A stretch of DNA of 64,000 nucleotides, taken from Meconema thalassinum (lineage: Eukaryota; Arthropoda; Insecta; Orthoptera; Tettigoniidae). The stretch is taken from positions 786,904,979 to 786,968,978 of the forward strand of contig OX336389.2 of assembly GCA_946902985.2 (NCBI GenBank). The letters are read 5' to 3'. Below are positions 45,737-57,829 of this stretch, piece by piece (positions within the stretch are counted from its first letter, which is position 1; each line of letters begins with the position of its first letter). A program made the translations under genes and the position numbers. The notes beneath the pieces are model-generated. The model saw only the letters and a list, made by a program, of their open reading frames with translations, was not told the origin of the DNA and made no database searches.

Positions 45737-48620
45737 CAAGTAGTTCCGTGAAGAACTATATAGCGTATTTTCATATATCCTACTTATGTTGTAACCTTCC
45801 CAAAGTTACAAGGGATCGAACCCACAATTTGGAGACTCATGATTTCCATAATCATGTATATATTTTTAATTGATGCTTTTTTAAGTTGAATAATTATTTA
45901 TTGGAGTGTATTATATCATGTGATTGATTCTCGTATAATTTGTCTAGGTGTAAGATATTGTTTGTAGCAGGATCCGAAGTCTGTTTAGAAGTGAATATTT
46001 TCTTAACATTGTAATGATAATTATTTGGAGGGCTGCAGAGGGCACACTTTGAGGAAATATGTCATGGAGAGACTTGTTATTGTACAGAGTTTTCCGAGTT
46101 GAGCTATTTTGAGTGGAATGATTTAGCCCAGAGGTCGGGGGCAAGCATGACTCAGAGGCCCAGACCGATAAGTAAATCCGACATCACTGTACGAGGAGGT
46201 GGGTTACTTAAAAACACGTGAATTGTGAGTATTGTTTTAATTGGTTGGAGCCGTGATTTTCTGTAGGATAGCAAGGTGGTAAGAGAAGGGGATGTGACTG
46301 ACATATAATTTTGTCGAGGCCGTGAAGATTATTCGATTTGTGGCTCCGTGAGGAGTGGTTAATTCTTATTAGGAACTCCGTGCGGAGGAGTTTTTCGTTC
46401 TGTAGGCTCGATCTGGGATCGTCATCAAGTCAGGGAATTCTCATCAGGGAATAATTTGCCTAGTTTCAGATAAGTCGCCAAGACTTCCTGTATCGAAAAG
46501 CATGAAGTACTGAGAACCTAAAGCTGTTTACCAAAATTCGAGGGCTAGCGATATTTAGTAAATCAACGAATACTGGTGAAATATGCCAAGTATTGTTTGA
46601 GTCAGGTGCGAATTAGTTGCTACAATCCACCAAACGGATTCAAAGCGCTATTATTCAGTCAGATCCACGAACCAGTATAAATCGATGGATTCTGAAAGTT
46701 AGTACGGTAGAGTCTCGCAAACTCGGCCTAATGTGGACCGAAGGGTGGCCGAGTTCGCGAAAATGCCGGGTTATCGGGAAATGTGTTAAAAAGAAGAAAT
46801 TTAAAACGATTAAGTCACTACATACAGTACTTGAATATATAGATCAGTACTGTACTACTGTACTGCATAAAAATTAAGGAAAACAATTACTGCAAATTAT
46901 AAAAGAAAACGTAGAAAAACTAGACGAAAGAAAACATAATAACGCTCTGTGCGGAAACACAAAAACAAACAAAAATCATGATTTTTTTTTCCTCCTGTCA
47001 GGGTGGCCGAGAAATCCAGAGTGCTGGGTTACCGAGGGCCGAGTTTGCAAGACCCTACTGTAATCTACAGTAATCAATATTTTCAATGGATAATCATACC
47101 CGGAAAATAATTAGCAACTTCGATACGAGTAACTAGGACTGATTCACTGGGAGCATTAACCCCTGAATCAGTAGAGTTAGTCTTCACGTCTGAGACCATC
47201 ATCTGTAAGTAGCAGTCAACATCATCTTCCAAGGGTCATCAGTGTATGTCATAAGTGTGCCTGTGTGTATATGATAGGGAGTGTTAGGGTAGTCTGTATC
47301 GACGACGACCCTGCCGAGAGTATTTATGTGTCTGGTATCAGAATATATGTCGATTTTTACAAGATTTCCATTTTTTATTTTATGCGGTCACCGGTGTAGT
47401 TGGGCATGGATGTCTAGTGCTGTCGGTATTATCGTACAGGTGGTTAACCCCCACCCACCCTCATTATTCCTATTACCAATTATTGTGAGGGGGAAAAGGT
47501 TACAATGTTAATTGCCTCTATAAATATACAAAATTTCAGTTTGATTGCTGTAATAGATTCGCAGATATTGAGAACCGTCTAAATATTTCGGATGGTCGTC
47601 AGGTTGGATTTTTATATATAGACCTTAGAGTTATGTACAATTACATTAAGATTATTGTGTAGGTTTTTTATTCAACCTCCAATCACATGATAAAGACACA
47701 TGAAATAAATACGAGATTTTAAAATCCCGCTTAGCCGCCATCTTAAGGTTATGAACATAATTTAAATGAATTAGATGCCAGTGGATTAAAATTGATATAG
47801 GCATATATCGTACCAAGTTTCACTGCGCTCGGATGGTTAAATCGCGAGAAACGTCCATTTGAATAATTAAATTTCGCGTCGCGACCATGTTGTATTTGTG
47901 CTCACTGGTTATTGAACGTCACATAGGCGAACTTATGTTTATAGCCTTTATACACATACAAACTGTCAGTTTGATTGCTGCCATAGATTAATAGATATTG
48001 AGAACCGTCTAAATATTTCGGATGGTCGCCATGTTGGATTTTAATATACGTAGGCCATCGCGTTATGTACTATGAGAAAAGGATTATTGTGTACGTTCAA
48101 TATTCAAACGTTGATTTCGATCATATTACAACACAAGACATAAAATCTTAACTTCAAAACTTCGCACAGCCGCCAACTTGAAGTTATGTAAACAATTGAA
48201 TTAAATTAGATGTCAGTGCATTGCAATTTGTATAGTGATTTCCTGCACCATATTTCAGTGCGTTCGGATGGTTAAATCGAGAGAAAAGTCTTTTTAAATG
48301 TTTCAACTTCGCTTGGCTGCCATGTTCGTTTTGTAACAGGAATTTGAAAGTCACAGAGGTGAACGTCTAGTAGTGCCTTTTATCACCGTACAAAATTTCA
48401 GGGTGATATGAGTAATAGTTTCGGAGATATAGAATGCCCGTGAAATATTTCATACAGCCGCCATCCTGGATTGGTGAGACGTAATAAAATTTAAAGTGCA
48501 TGGTCGGGATCAGCCAAAGCTATTAGAGAGAGGGGGTGGGGGTTGGGGGTCGGGGACATACAAACGGACGCACACACACACACACACACACACAGACAAA
48601 ATGTGATACCATAAGCCTAT
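45737..48620 (+). mobile_element. HLE-5, left part (5' end to half of the 3' hairpin)
   Basis: The 5' palindrome AGTTCCGTGAAGAACT (45742-45757) is followed by TATTTTCAT. From about 47520 the internal units of about 430 bp match those of HLE-3 (TTTGATTGCTGTAATAGATT, then GAACCGTCTAAATATTTCGG and GCCGCCATCTTAAGG). A G-rich tract and a CA microsatellite (48572-48592) precede the left arm of the 3' hairpin (ATAAGCCTATTTT). The right arm is 3 kb away at 51672-51696, beyond HLE-6. The region 45800-47500 holds other inserts, including a Tigger-like MITE. Confidence 0.75.
46705..47060. mobile_element. Tigger/pogo-like MITE inside HLE-5
   Basis: The left end is CGGTAGAGTCTCGCAAACTC; the right end read inward is CAGTAGGGTCTTGCAAACTC. 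A second inverted block (GGTGGCCGAG, then the CCGGGTTATCGG/CTGGGTTACCGAGG pair) extends the inverted repeats to about 75 bp. TA dinucleotides flank it (46703-46704 and 47061-47062). The end sequence resembles pogo/Tigger termini. No coding capacity. Confidence 0.82.
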
Positions 48621-48739
48621 TTTTAGCCTACTTCCGAATTTTGCAAAAAATGAAAGTAGACTTATGAGATCAACACAGGGCCAAAAATTGTGTGTATGTG
48701 TGTCTGTGTATGTGTGTGTACTCTGCATGTATGCCCCCC

Positions 48740-50480
48740 CCCCCCCCCCCCCTATCAATTCAAACACGGGGAAACCGAATTGAATGAAATTTTGTACAGA
48801 GGTAGCACCCTCAAAAGGAACCTCAGTGTCATGTTTCATATCACCGCCATCATGAAAGGAACGTAATGGCGGCCACCCAAATGTTCGAAGCTTAAATCAA
48901 ATTACGACGAACCTAATCATCTGATCTCTACCACATTTTGCAACAACATAAATTTATGTTTTAAGCGTGTTTTGACCAAAGTAGAAAGTCATCAGCCCAA
49001 TCGTTTGCAGATGGCGGCCATGTATGTGTGCAAATAGATTCCCCCTCTCAATTCAAACAGGTGAAACCGAATTGAACGAAATTTTGTACAGAGGTGGCAC
49101 TAGTAAAGGATACCTCAGTGTCATAGTTTATATCGCCGCCATCTTGACGCATACGTAATGGGTAATGGCGGCCACCCAAATGTTCAAAACTTAAATCAAA
49201 TTACGACTAACGTAATCATCTGATCTCTACCAAATTTTGCAAGAACATACACCTACGTAGGAAGCGCCTTTTGACGAAACTACAAGTTCATCAGACCAAA
49301 AGTTTGCAGATGGCGGCCATATATGTGTGCAAATAAATTCTCTGTATCAATTCAAACACGGTAAAACCGAATTGAACGAAATTTTGAACAGAGTTAGCAC
49401 TAGCAAAGGGCACCTCAGTGTCATGTTTTATATCACCACCATCTTGAAAGGAACGTAATGGCGGCTACCCAAATGTTTAAAGTTTAAATAAATTTACGAC
49501 GAACCTAATCATCTGATCTATACCACAGTTTGCAACAACATACATTTATGTTTTAAGCGTGTTTTGACCAAAGTAGAAGGTCATCAGCCCAATCGTTTGC
49601 AGATGGCGGCCATGTATGTGTGCAAATAGATTCCCCGTCTCAATTCAAACACGGTGAAACCAAATTAAACAAAATTTTGTACAGAGGTGGCACTAGTAAA
49701 GGATACCTCAGTGTCATGTTTTATATCCCCGCCATCTTGACGGAAACGTAATGGCGGCTACCCAAGTGTTCAAAACGTAGATAAAATTACGACTAACGTA
49801 ATCATCTGATCTCTACCAAATTTTGCAAGAACATACCCCTACGTGGGAAGCGTCTTTTGACGAAACTACAAGTTCATCAGCCCAATATTTTGCAGATGGC
49901 GGCCATGAATGTGTGCAAATAAATTCCCTGTATCAATTCAAACACGGTAAAACTGAATTGAACGAAATTTGGTACAGAGGGAGCACTAGCAAAGGACAAC
50001 TCAGTGTCATGTATTATATCGCCGCCATCTTGACGGAAACGTAATAGCGGCTTCCCAAATGTTCAAAGCTTAAATCCAATTACGGTAACTTAATAATCTG
50101 ATCTCTAGCAAATTTTTTAACAACATATATTTTGCGAGAAGCGTCTTTTGACCAAACTACAAGGTCATCAGCTAAAAAGTTTGCAGATGGTGGCCATGCA
50201 TGTGTACAAATCGATTCCGCTTGTCAATTCAAACACGGTGAAACCAAATTGAACGAAATTTGGTACAGAGGTAGCTCTAGCAAAGGGCACCTAAGCGTCA
50301 TGTTTTATATCGCCGCCATCTTGACGGAAACGTAATGGCGGCCACCCATATGTTCAAATTAAAATTAAATTACGACTAATCAAATCATCTGATCTCTACC
50401 AAATTTTGCAACAATATACCGTAATGTGGGAAGCGTCTTTTACCCAAACAACAAGGTCATCAGCCAAACAGTTTCAAGCT
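48740..50480 (-). repeat. Tandem array of about 295 bp units within HLE-6
   Basis: The unit mark GATGGCGGCCATG occurs at about 49011, 49311, 49605, 49896 and (as GATGGTGGCCATG) 50186. A second mark, CGCCATCTTGACGGAAACGT followed by AATGGCGG, recurs at the same spacing. Apparent 60-70 codon frames repeat with the same period and are not genes. The same units, inverted, make up HLE-1. Confidence 0.9.
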
Positions 50481-50939
50481 GGTGGATGTATGAATAATGC
50501 AAGTATTATAGCCCACCGTTACATACGATTATACAAGGCCTGGCTTCAGCAATTCAGCTTCTCTTACAAAGGGAGGTTTAATCTGTCCTCAAAGTGGTGA
50601 CCGGTAGGATATTAGCATATTATAATAGAATATATGTAACCGTAGAAGTGACTAACAGGTTAGGCTTACCGTGCCATATCGTTGTGGGCCCGTGCCATCC
50701 CGTTGTCAAAATGGCCGCTATTTTGCTCGTAAATACATATATTTCCGTAACATCCCAAGTTTATATCCTTTTAGGAATGTACTGAACAAAATAATAGTCT
50801 ACATATTTAGTATCATATGGTTTATAGAAACGCCAGAAAACGCTAATGAAATCGTTGATTTCAACACAAAATATGATACAATTGACTAAATTGACTAAAA
50901 TTGACAATTATACTAAACCAGTTGTTTATCAAGTATTAT

Positions 50940-51530
50940 CGTCACGCATCCATGGCTTAATGGTAACGACTTGGGCTCATAGTCTGGCGGTTCATGGATA
51001 AAATCCCTACAGGTTCATATTTCTTTACTTCGTATTTTTTGGTATTTATTGATTTATAACTACTCACACGTTATAATGTTAAGCATAGGAGTGTGAATTT
51101 GCAAACGAAAATATTATATATATACTTATAATACCACATATGTCAACACTCGAATGCTGCGATTAATGTTCGTTGACCTTGATCCACGGTAGATACTATT
51201 GTTGTTGTTTATTTTGCTGTTGAATTTTTAGGGGTTTTGCGGCATCATAGTCTTGTAGCCACATTTAATTTGGTGTGTTTAGAAGTTGACTGATAACCTG
51301 CGTCACTGTGATGTGTGTAGGCTTACTAGTGTGTGTACTTTTATATGAGGAAGGATTTGGGTAGGAAGCTGTTGTTGTTATTGTTTAATTAGAGATGCAT
51401 GGACATCATGGTCATTTAACCCCGTGTACTTGGGTGAGTGTTGAATTTCGTCTGATAACCTGTGTTATTGTGATGGCTTTATTAGTGTGTGTATATATAA
51501 TTCAGGTGAGGATTCAATCAATCAACGTTT
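50940..51530. other. tRNA-like stretch and SINE tail modules inside HLE-6
   Basis: At 50948-51012 CATGGCTTAATGGTAACGAC resembles a tRNA A-box region, but the B box (TGGATAAAATCC) is poor. The tail modules TGACTGATAACCTGCGTCAC (51288) and TCTGATAACCTGTGTTATTG (51449), each followed by a TAGTGTGTGTA, belong to the common SINE tail family. Confidence 0.5.
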
Positions 51531-51671
51531 AATATCCGTACAGCACGTTGAATTTCAACAAGCTACTACAACCAACATTCAATTATACTCCTTGAAGAGG
51601 ACAAAAGAGTTATAACTATACCCATGCTCTTAGAAGAAAGTAGGCTATATGTTCTTTACTGAACATCTTGT

Positions 51672-51696
51672 TTCATAAATGAAAATAGGCTAAAAA
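51672..51696 (+). mobile_element. HLE-5, right arm of the 3' hairpin
   Basis: TTCATAAATGAAAATAGGCT followed by AAAAA is the same as the 3' end of HLE-3 (ATAAATGAAAATAGGCTAAA). It pairs with the left arm at 48611-48620. It therefore completes HLE-5 on the far side of HLE-6. Confidence 0.75.
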
Positions 51697-53464
51697 TCAG
51701 TGAACACAGTCACAGCAATCCCGTATGAATAATGAATGTAGCAGTATTTAAATGTAAGCACATTAAAATAATCTATGTCCCTTTACAGCACTAAAATTTC
51801 ATAGAATAATAGTGCTGTGGCGCACCGTAACAGCCAGCCTGGGAACAGTTAGGGGACCACGGACATGTTGAGTTCGCCGCTACTGTTCAACCTTTCACAC
51901 ATACTGAATTGATGAAAAATCCACAGCCTGGATTGATAAGTCTGCAAAATAAAGACAGGAAAGAAAGATCAAAGTCATCAGATTAGGAGAAGCTACGAGG
52001 TTCGTATCATTGAACAGTGGGAACTGTATAGGGGAGATATTTCACTCAGGATGGTCACTGCTAGTGCCGGAATTCAAACTTTCGATGTCGGGAATTTGAG
52101 CTTCACTTGTCGTCGTGCTGCGCAACTTATCGTCCACCGTCACACTCAGGGTAATAAATACGAAACCAGCATTTATGGGGGAGACTCGGCTAAATCCGGA
52201 ATATTAAGGGTTTGTTTTCATTGTTGTTTTAAGTGGCGGAACAGCGAGGTCATCTGCTCCTAAAGAGGTTGATAGTAAACAAGATTGAATAATGGAAAGG
52301 GTTTCAGAAATATAAATTAAATTATTACGTATTTGGGACATAAAATCTGTTCTTAAAATTTCATCTGGCCCGGGTTGTCTAAATCATTTAATAGCACTTT
52401 CGAAGAAATTTAAATTTAGTATCTTTTTTAGGGATTTTGATGATAATAGTAGTACTAGGGCTAAACCTGTGATACCTTGTCTAAATCCACAATATAATAA
52501 CTGTGATAATATGCTTTATTTCTAACGCTATAGTGTCACCGAAACACAAGAGATTTTATACAATCATATTTCACAAACTACAACACAGGTTTTCACGATT
52601 TTCCTACTAGGTGGTTTATTTGTCGTTTCGAAATTCATAGCGAAGAGAAATTAAATAGTTAACGCAATACATCTGGTGAGATGCACTGGCGTATCTCTGC
52701 ATAAAAATATATTTCAAGTACTGCGGAATTAGGTGCAGTGCGGAGTTAGCAAAGTCTCCCCTACATGAGTGTTGCCGGGTTGGACCTAGATGTAAGGTTA
52801 TGTTTGGATAACCAAAATATTACGTTAGTTAATGAATGATGATGATGATTATGATGATTCTGTTGATGATGACTAGGGACTGGATGTTGATGCCGTGAAA
52901 AGGTTTAAAAAATGCACTTATCATTTTCAAAAATGACTGTAATAAATTAACTAAAAATTCGAAAAATGCACTGTTAAATGCAGAAAATGATCTTATAATA
53001 ATAAACTCACCAATATTTCGAAAATGCGAAAAATGCACCATAAAATGGAGAAAAAGATCTTATAATAATAAACTCACCAATATTTCAAAAATGACAAACG
53101 GTAAAGTCAATCAAAATAGATTAGGCCTATCTTGTATCAGCTACTAGCTTCTTCTTACTTCTGAGAGACGTAACTCCCTCACATAAAGCTGTGACATGAC
53201 TAAATTGGAAAAGAAATGACCTTAAAAAGCCAATTTCTCTAAAATATGACATAATATCTACCAAACTTAAAAAAAACTCTTAAAATGGATAAATTGTAAA
53301 AAATGCAAAAAGATGCAAAATTGAAATGACATATTTGAATACGGGGCGGCCCTTCTGGAGTTACTATGAACTTCTGCGTTATTTTAGACAGCTCAGTAAA
53401 ATGATGACATGTCATCAACATCCGGCCCCTTATGATGACGATTATTTAAGGGATTAACCTCTAA
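51697..53464. other. No recognised gene; short tandem repeats
   Basis: A unit of about 65 bp (GATCTTATAATAATAAACTC, then ACCAATATTTC) is repeated at 52990 and 53058, and (ATG)n lies at 52832-52868. The module GGAACAGCGAGGTCATCTGC at 52234 is a SINE tail relic. Otherwise unrecognised. Confidence 0.5.
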
Positions 53465-54195
53465 AGCACCGGTTTCCTCCAGTAGCGGTACCGCTTTCTA
53501 GCGGTCGTAATGTGACGGTGAATGACGTATAGAAACTGGGAACCGTCTTGACGGTGAACAATGGTGTAAAGTTAGAGCTAATTATCAGTGTGTGTCGTGA
53601 CGGCATGTTGTCATAAAGTTAAATAAGAAATGGATGACCTTGACATGGCGCTCGTAATATTTTTGGAAGAAGAAGAGTCCTCCAAAGAAATTTATTGCGT
53701 CGTCATCTGCCTTGCAATGAAGATAAATAAGAATATTTTCGGATGACAACAGTGTTACTTCTATTACGTTCTAAATTACATAAAGGATGCCGTAACTTCA
53801 GTGCCGCACAACAGAAACAAAAGAGCAATATCTCCTGAACAAACACTCTGTGTATTTTTAAGCTTACTCATCACATTATACAATGCCTCATGATGCTTTA
53901 CGAAATCTATTAATGTTTCCTCTCCTTCCATACTCAAATATATCTTCTCATCAATCATTGTATATTATTCACTACTTTCAGCACACACCGTACACCGTAC
54001 AAAAACGTTGACGAACTGTTTGCTACCGTACTCACCACCGTCATATGAATGACGCCACCGCAATTTCATGTGACGGTGGTAGTCAACGCTTCCTAGAAAA
54101 CCACTCGCCTTCGTTTCTATGCAGAACGTTTTTGTGACGTCATTCGCCGTCACATTACGGCCGCTAGAAAGCGGTACCCCTACTGGAGGAAACCG
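53465..54195. mobile_element. MITE with inverted repeats of about 60 bp
   Basis: The left arm CGGTTTCCTCCAGTAGCGGT, then ACCGCTTTCTAGCGG and TAATGTGACGG, is matched inverted at 54125-54195 with few changes. The inner part also contains inverted blocks (GACGGTG and CACCGTC). No transposase. Target duplication not clear: flanks read CTCTAAAGCA on the left and AGCTTAAGTA on the right. Confidence 0.8.
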
Positions 54196-55478
54196 CAGCT
54201 TAAGTATCGACCTTTAGTTTAAACACTGGGTGTTCGCACGTTAGGTAATTCGCGTACCTATTTTACAGACCAGGACATCACCGCCACGTAGCGACCTTAT
54301 AATCCTTACGGCAAAGGGACTGCTGGATTGCGTTGTCAGACGGCAATAGGGTGAGGGCGGAGAACAATATACGGGACGTATGATCTCTCGTACGGTTCTT
54401 AGACTACATGGATTTACCCATCCGGACCCTTTCCGTGTTATGCCATCAGGTTGTGGTAGAACGAGGATGTAATGTTCGCTGGTTGGTGGTGACTTCATGG
54501 TGCACAGGAACTTGAGCACTCGTACGAAAGGCCGCTTATGAATGAGCATACAGTACGTTGTAATATAACTACATTTATAAAATTCGCGTGAGTGAGATCG
54601 TGTACTGCAGAAAGGAAAGGTTTCACACTTGTACATCACAGACACTGCAGAAATAATTTACGATAGTATCTCTCAATTGTGATAAAAACCAGAGGTAGTA
54701 CTCGATTGAAGTTCTAATGAGTTATCAATTCTTTGGAGCGAGTAATCCCAAGCAGGTTATTAACGCTATCCGGTTTTTTTTTCCTTTTAGTGAAAAACGT
54801 ATTGTTTGTTGTTTTGAACCATTAATCCACGTCTTCGATCCCTACCAGAGCGAGCCTTGTCCATCACACGGCGCCCGGCTTCGTTCCGCGTGATTAACCT
54901 CTATATAGCCCATGTAGCCGCAACCTGCTTGACATAGTTTTCAGCCATGTGGGAGGGCGTTAGTTTTCCGAATCTCCAGGGAACTGACGAATTCTATGGA
55001 GTGAAATGCACCATTGCCAACAACTATCGAGTAGAGTTAGTTATTGTTGTTTTAAGGGTGCGGAACAGCGAGGTCATCCGCATCACTCTCGATGAGAAGG
55101 AACTGATACATGAAAATGTTCTGAACAGTTCAGACCTGTTCCTGTGCGAGTATTTGGCCTAAATGTAATTGAAATGTTACGATAAATTTAGGGTGTAATG
55201 TAAGAATTATTCTCTTATGGAATCACATACTGTAAGTAGTCTCCATATTAAAACAAGAATCAGGTTTCGAAAGTAGCACAGAGATTGTGGGAACTGAAAA
55301 TTATTCAAGAAGAATTTGTATGTCGTTTTATACGTTGCCTATGCCGTATTTCATGTCGCTCTGGGTATTACATAACTCTTCCATATTTGTATCCTAAAAT
55401 TATCATATCTTCCACTTTTTGGCATAAGTAATGTAAAGGTTTGCAGCCATTCTTTCAGTGTTGCCTATACAAATTGTT
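54196..55478. other. No recognised feature
   Basis: Open frames up to 134 codons (54645-54241, minus) show no family motif. A SINE tail module sits at 55035-55085. Confidence 0.45.
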
Positions 55479-55773
55479 AGTTGTGACTCTTCAGTCGGTC
55501 AACACGAGTTTTCCCGGTGACTGGGAGGGGTTACAATGTATAGGCTATAATATAAATAATAAATAAGTAAATAAATACTTCTGGAAAGAAATACATGTAC
55601 TGTATTAGTTATGATCACTATAATAATGGGACAATTTAGGATTACGCGTTTCGACAATCAAGTGGTCATCATCAGATCCTGATCACTGGGGTTGAGGTTT
55701 GAATTATATACAAATATTATCTGTGTGATGTAAGGGTTTGTAAATTACGCATGAGTATCATGCACGTGTATAC

Positions 55774-57821
55774 CAGGGGCGGCCGCTCCTTATGTGCTGA
55801 AGTGCTGCAGCACATTGCTTTATTTGAAAATAAATTATTTTAATATTAGGCCTATTAGCTACAAATACAACGCTTTAAGAAATACGTCAAGCAAAGAGTA
55901 GGAAATATTTCTACTCCCCTCACAGAACAGGCACGGTACGAGGTATCTAGGCGTACGCTCCACTCCGTGCACTACCTTAGCTGTGCAGATCACAGCCCAG
56001 CGAGAATTTCCAAGTTTATTGGCAGGAAGCGTGAATTTTGTCTTCTGCGCATGCGCGCCCAACTTATCCCTTGTGTTCTGGATGTGCTGTTGGGACAACA
56101 GCTAAGACCAGTCATCACAGCGATTCTTTGTTCGACCACAGAGAAGCAGCACTGGTCACACTGAATGTGAACGTGGCCAGTGGCACTATCTGGACTCAGG
56201 AATAGGATTTAAGAGGGAATCGCTCAAAGAAAATGGGGTATTAAAAAGCAGAGGAACCCATCAGCTGTTCCCGCCAGAAGGTCTTTTTCAATACTCCTAA
56301 CTTACTTATTCTATAGCCACATTTTGTAAATCGATGTACTATAAAAATTATAATGTTTATGTCGTCAATTAAGGACATGATTATTGTGATGCCTAGTTCA
56401 TAAATTTCACTATAGCAAAATATGTGATTTTGCATTACGGCGTTGCTGGTTTCATTTTAATGCTTTTGGTAATACTGAGTAGTACTGTTTTTGAGCGGTC
56501 ACAGCAAGTGTTTCCGAGTTCGTGAATATTTTGTAATTGCAGGTGTTTTTGTGTGCAGTGCTTAATTAATTTTGTATGAGGAATGCGTATATGTGTTGAG
56601 TTTGTTTGCGTGTTTGTGCAATATGGAAAACTCAGAGGAGAGCCTCTTGAAAACCCCATTTTCAACCAGAACTCTTGAAGAAAAAACTAAGGTAAAGAAG
56701 TTTGGTAGACCTACCCCGGACTGCATTAAGTTTTGTGGTGCGTTTGAATTAGCTTTAAGAGGGCACAACGAAAGTGATAATTCAGACAATCCTGGCGTTT
56801 TCATGGGTCGTCTAGCAGATTTCTAGTATAGACAGTTCAGTAAAGGAGCACATTGAATCTAATAGAGTTTTCAAAGGGACCTCAAAAACCATCCAGAACG
56901 AGCTGTAGGACTGCATGCTTGAAACCTTCAGAGAAGTGATAGCAGAAGAAATGCAGCAAGCATATTTTGTTAGTGTGATGGCCGATGAAACTGCCGATGT
57001 TTCAGAGCAGACACAGTTAGTGTTGGTATTTCGGTATGAGGAAGATGGTATTCCATATGAACGATTTTGGGGCTTCTTTAAACCGGAAGGTCAGAATGCG
57101 GATTCCCTTGCATCATGTATTTTAAGTGTAATGGACAACATGTTAAACGCTACACCACACAAAGTTATTGCGCAGACCTACGGCGGGGCATCAGTAATGA
57201 GTGGTGGTAAAGGTGAAGTGCAAGCAAAAATAAAAGCCTGTTATCCCAACGCACATTACATCCACTGCTATGCACACCAACTGAATTTAACAATGGAACA
57301 TGCAGCTTCGCAGAATCAGTCGGCTAGGATGTTCTTCGCTCACCTGTCAGCGTTCCCTGCTTTCTTATCAAGGTCGCCGCAACGAACGTCTGCTTTAGAA
57401 GCAATGGCAGCTCGAAGAATTCCAACAGGACCAGCGACTAGATGGAATTTCAGGTCGCGCACCGTAAATGTGGTGTACGAGCAAAGGGTATCCATAAGAG
57501 AGTGTTTATTAATGCTAGAGCCTGAGAGGTGTTTCTCATCGCTGAAGAGGATCAAGAGCATTCTGCGGAACACCTTGGTGCAAGAAAGACTAAGTGCCCT
57601 CGCTATGCTCTCCATTTAGAAGAAGATGGTCTCCAGTATTGGGGGGGGGGGGGGGGGTTTCAATGTCAGGGTGATTGAAAAGTTCTGCAACAAGAAGGAG
57701 CGACGTATGGACTTCATTTTTTCGACACTGAGTGAGTGTTTCTATATGTTTATATATAAAACAAATTGGAGGGAGGGTTAGGCCTACAGCAAACAACTAA
57801 TTTTCTACACCAGCCGCCACT
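55774..57821 (+). mobile_element. hAT-2: internally deleted hAT transposon with 8 bp target duplication
   Basis: The left end CAGGGGCGGCCGCTCC and the right end read inward AGTGGCGGCTGGTG form short inverted repeats. GTGTATAC flanks both sides (55766-55773 and 57822-57829). A broken ZMYM1-like transposase lies on the plus strand. A poly-G run sits at 57641-57658. The target was one half of a two-copy repeat of about 76 bp (left copy 55700-55773, right copy 57846-57915). Confidence 0.88.
56623..57619 (+). pseudogene. hAT transposase relic (ZMYM1-like), N-part and C-part with deletions
   Basis: The first frame starts MENSEESLLKTPFSTRTLEE and reaches KFGRPTPDC, where a deletion joins it to AFELALRGHNESDNSDNPGV. 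This last block is a conserved pre-catalytic stretch of the family. After a stop (56824) and a gap, the frame 56915-57619 (234 codons) has VMADETADVSEQTQLVLVFR (first catalytic Asp), YGGASVMSG, and HCYAHQLNL. Near residue 195 it jumps from VYEQRVSIRECLLMLE directly to PERCFSSLKRIK and ERLSALAMLSI, the C-terminal dimerisation motif. So the long helical insertion domain is deleted. It belongs to the same broad family as hAT-1, but a different lineage by sequence. Not functional. Confidence 0.9.
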
Positions 57822-57829
57822 GTGTATAC

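Larger units (their letters stand above)
48619..51671 (-). mobile_element. HLE-6: Helitron-like element, minus strand, nested in HLE-5
   Basis: On the minus strand the 5' end ACAAG leads into a diverged palindrome (GTTCAGTAAAGAAC, 51664-51651) and AGCCTACTTTC. The 3' hairpin (AGTCTACTTTC, loop TTTTTTGCAAAA, then GGAAGTAGGCT) lies at 48660-48622. Between them are about six tandem units of 290-300 bp of the HLE-1 subfamily, then a poly-G tract (C-run at 48735-48752 on plus) and a TG/CA tract. Both ends fall in the loop of HLE-5's terminal hairpin. The region 50500-51640 contains non-family sequence, probably later inserts. Confidence 0.75.

Noticed and set aside
49823..50335. A pair of similar 67-73 codon frames
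   Set aside because: They repeat with the 295 bp tandem unit of HLE-6 and contain no protein family signal.
50948..51012. Possible tRNA (TGGCTTAATGGTAACGAC)
   Set aside because: The B box is poor and stems do not pair; probably an old SINE head.
54241..54645. A 134-codon minus-strand frame
   Set aside because: No recognisable family, no exons around it, and it begins next to MITE sequence.
55600..55690. The motif GCGTTTCGACAATCAAGTGG, then TCATCATCAGATC
   Set aside because: It resembles a short motif seen near ends of some retroelements, but I found no coding sequence or partner motif nearby, so I made no call.
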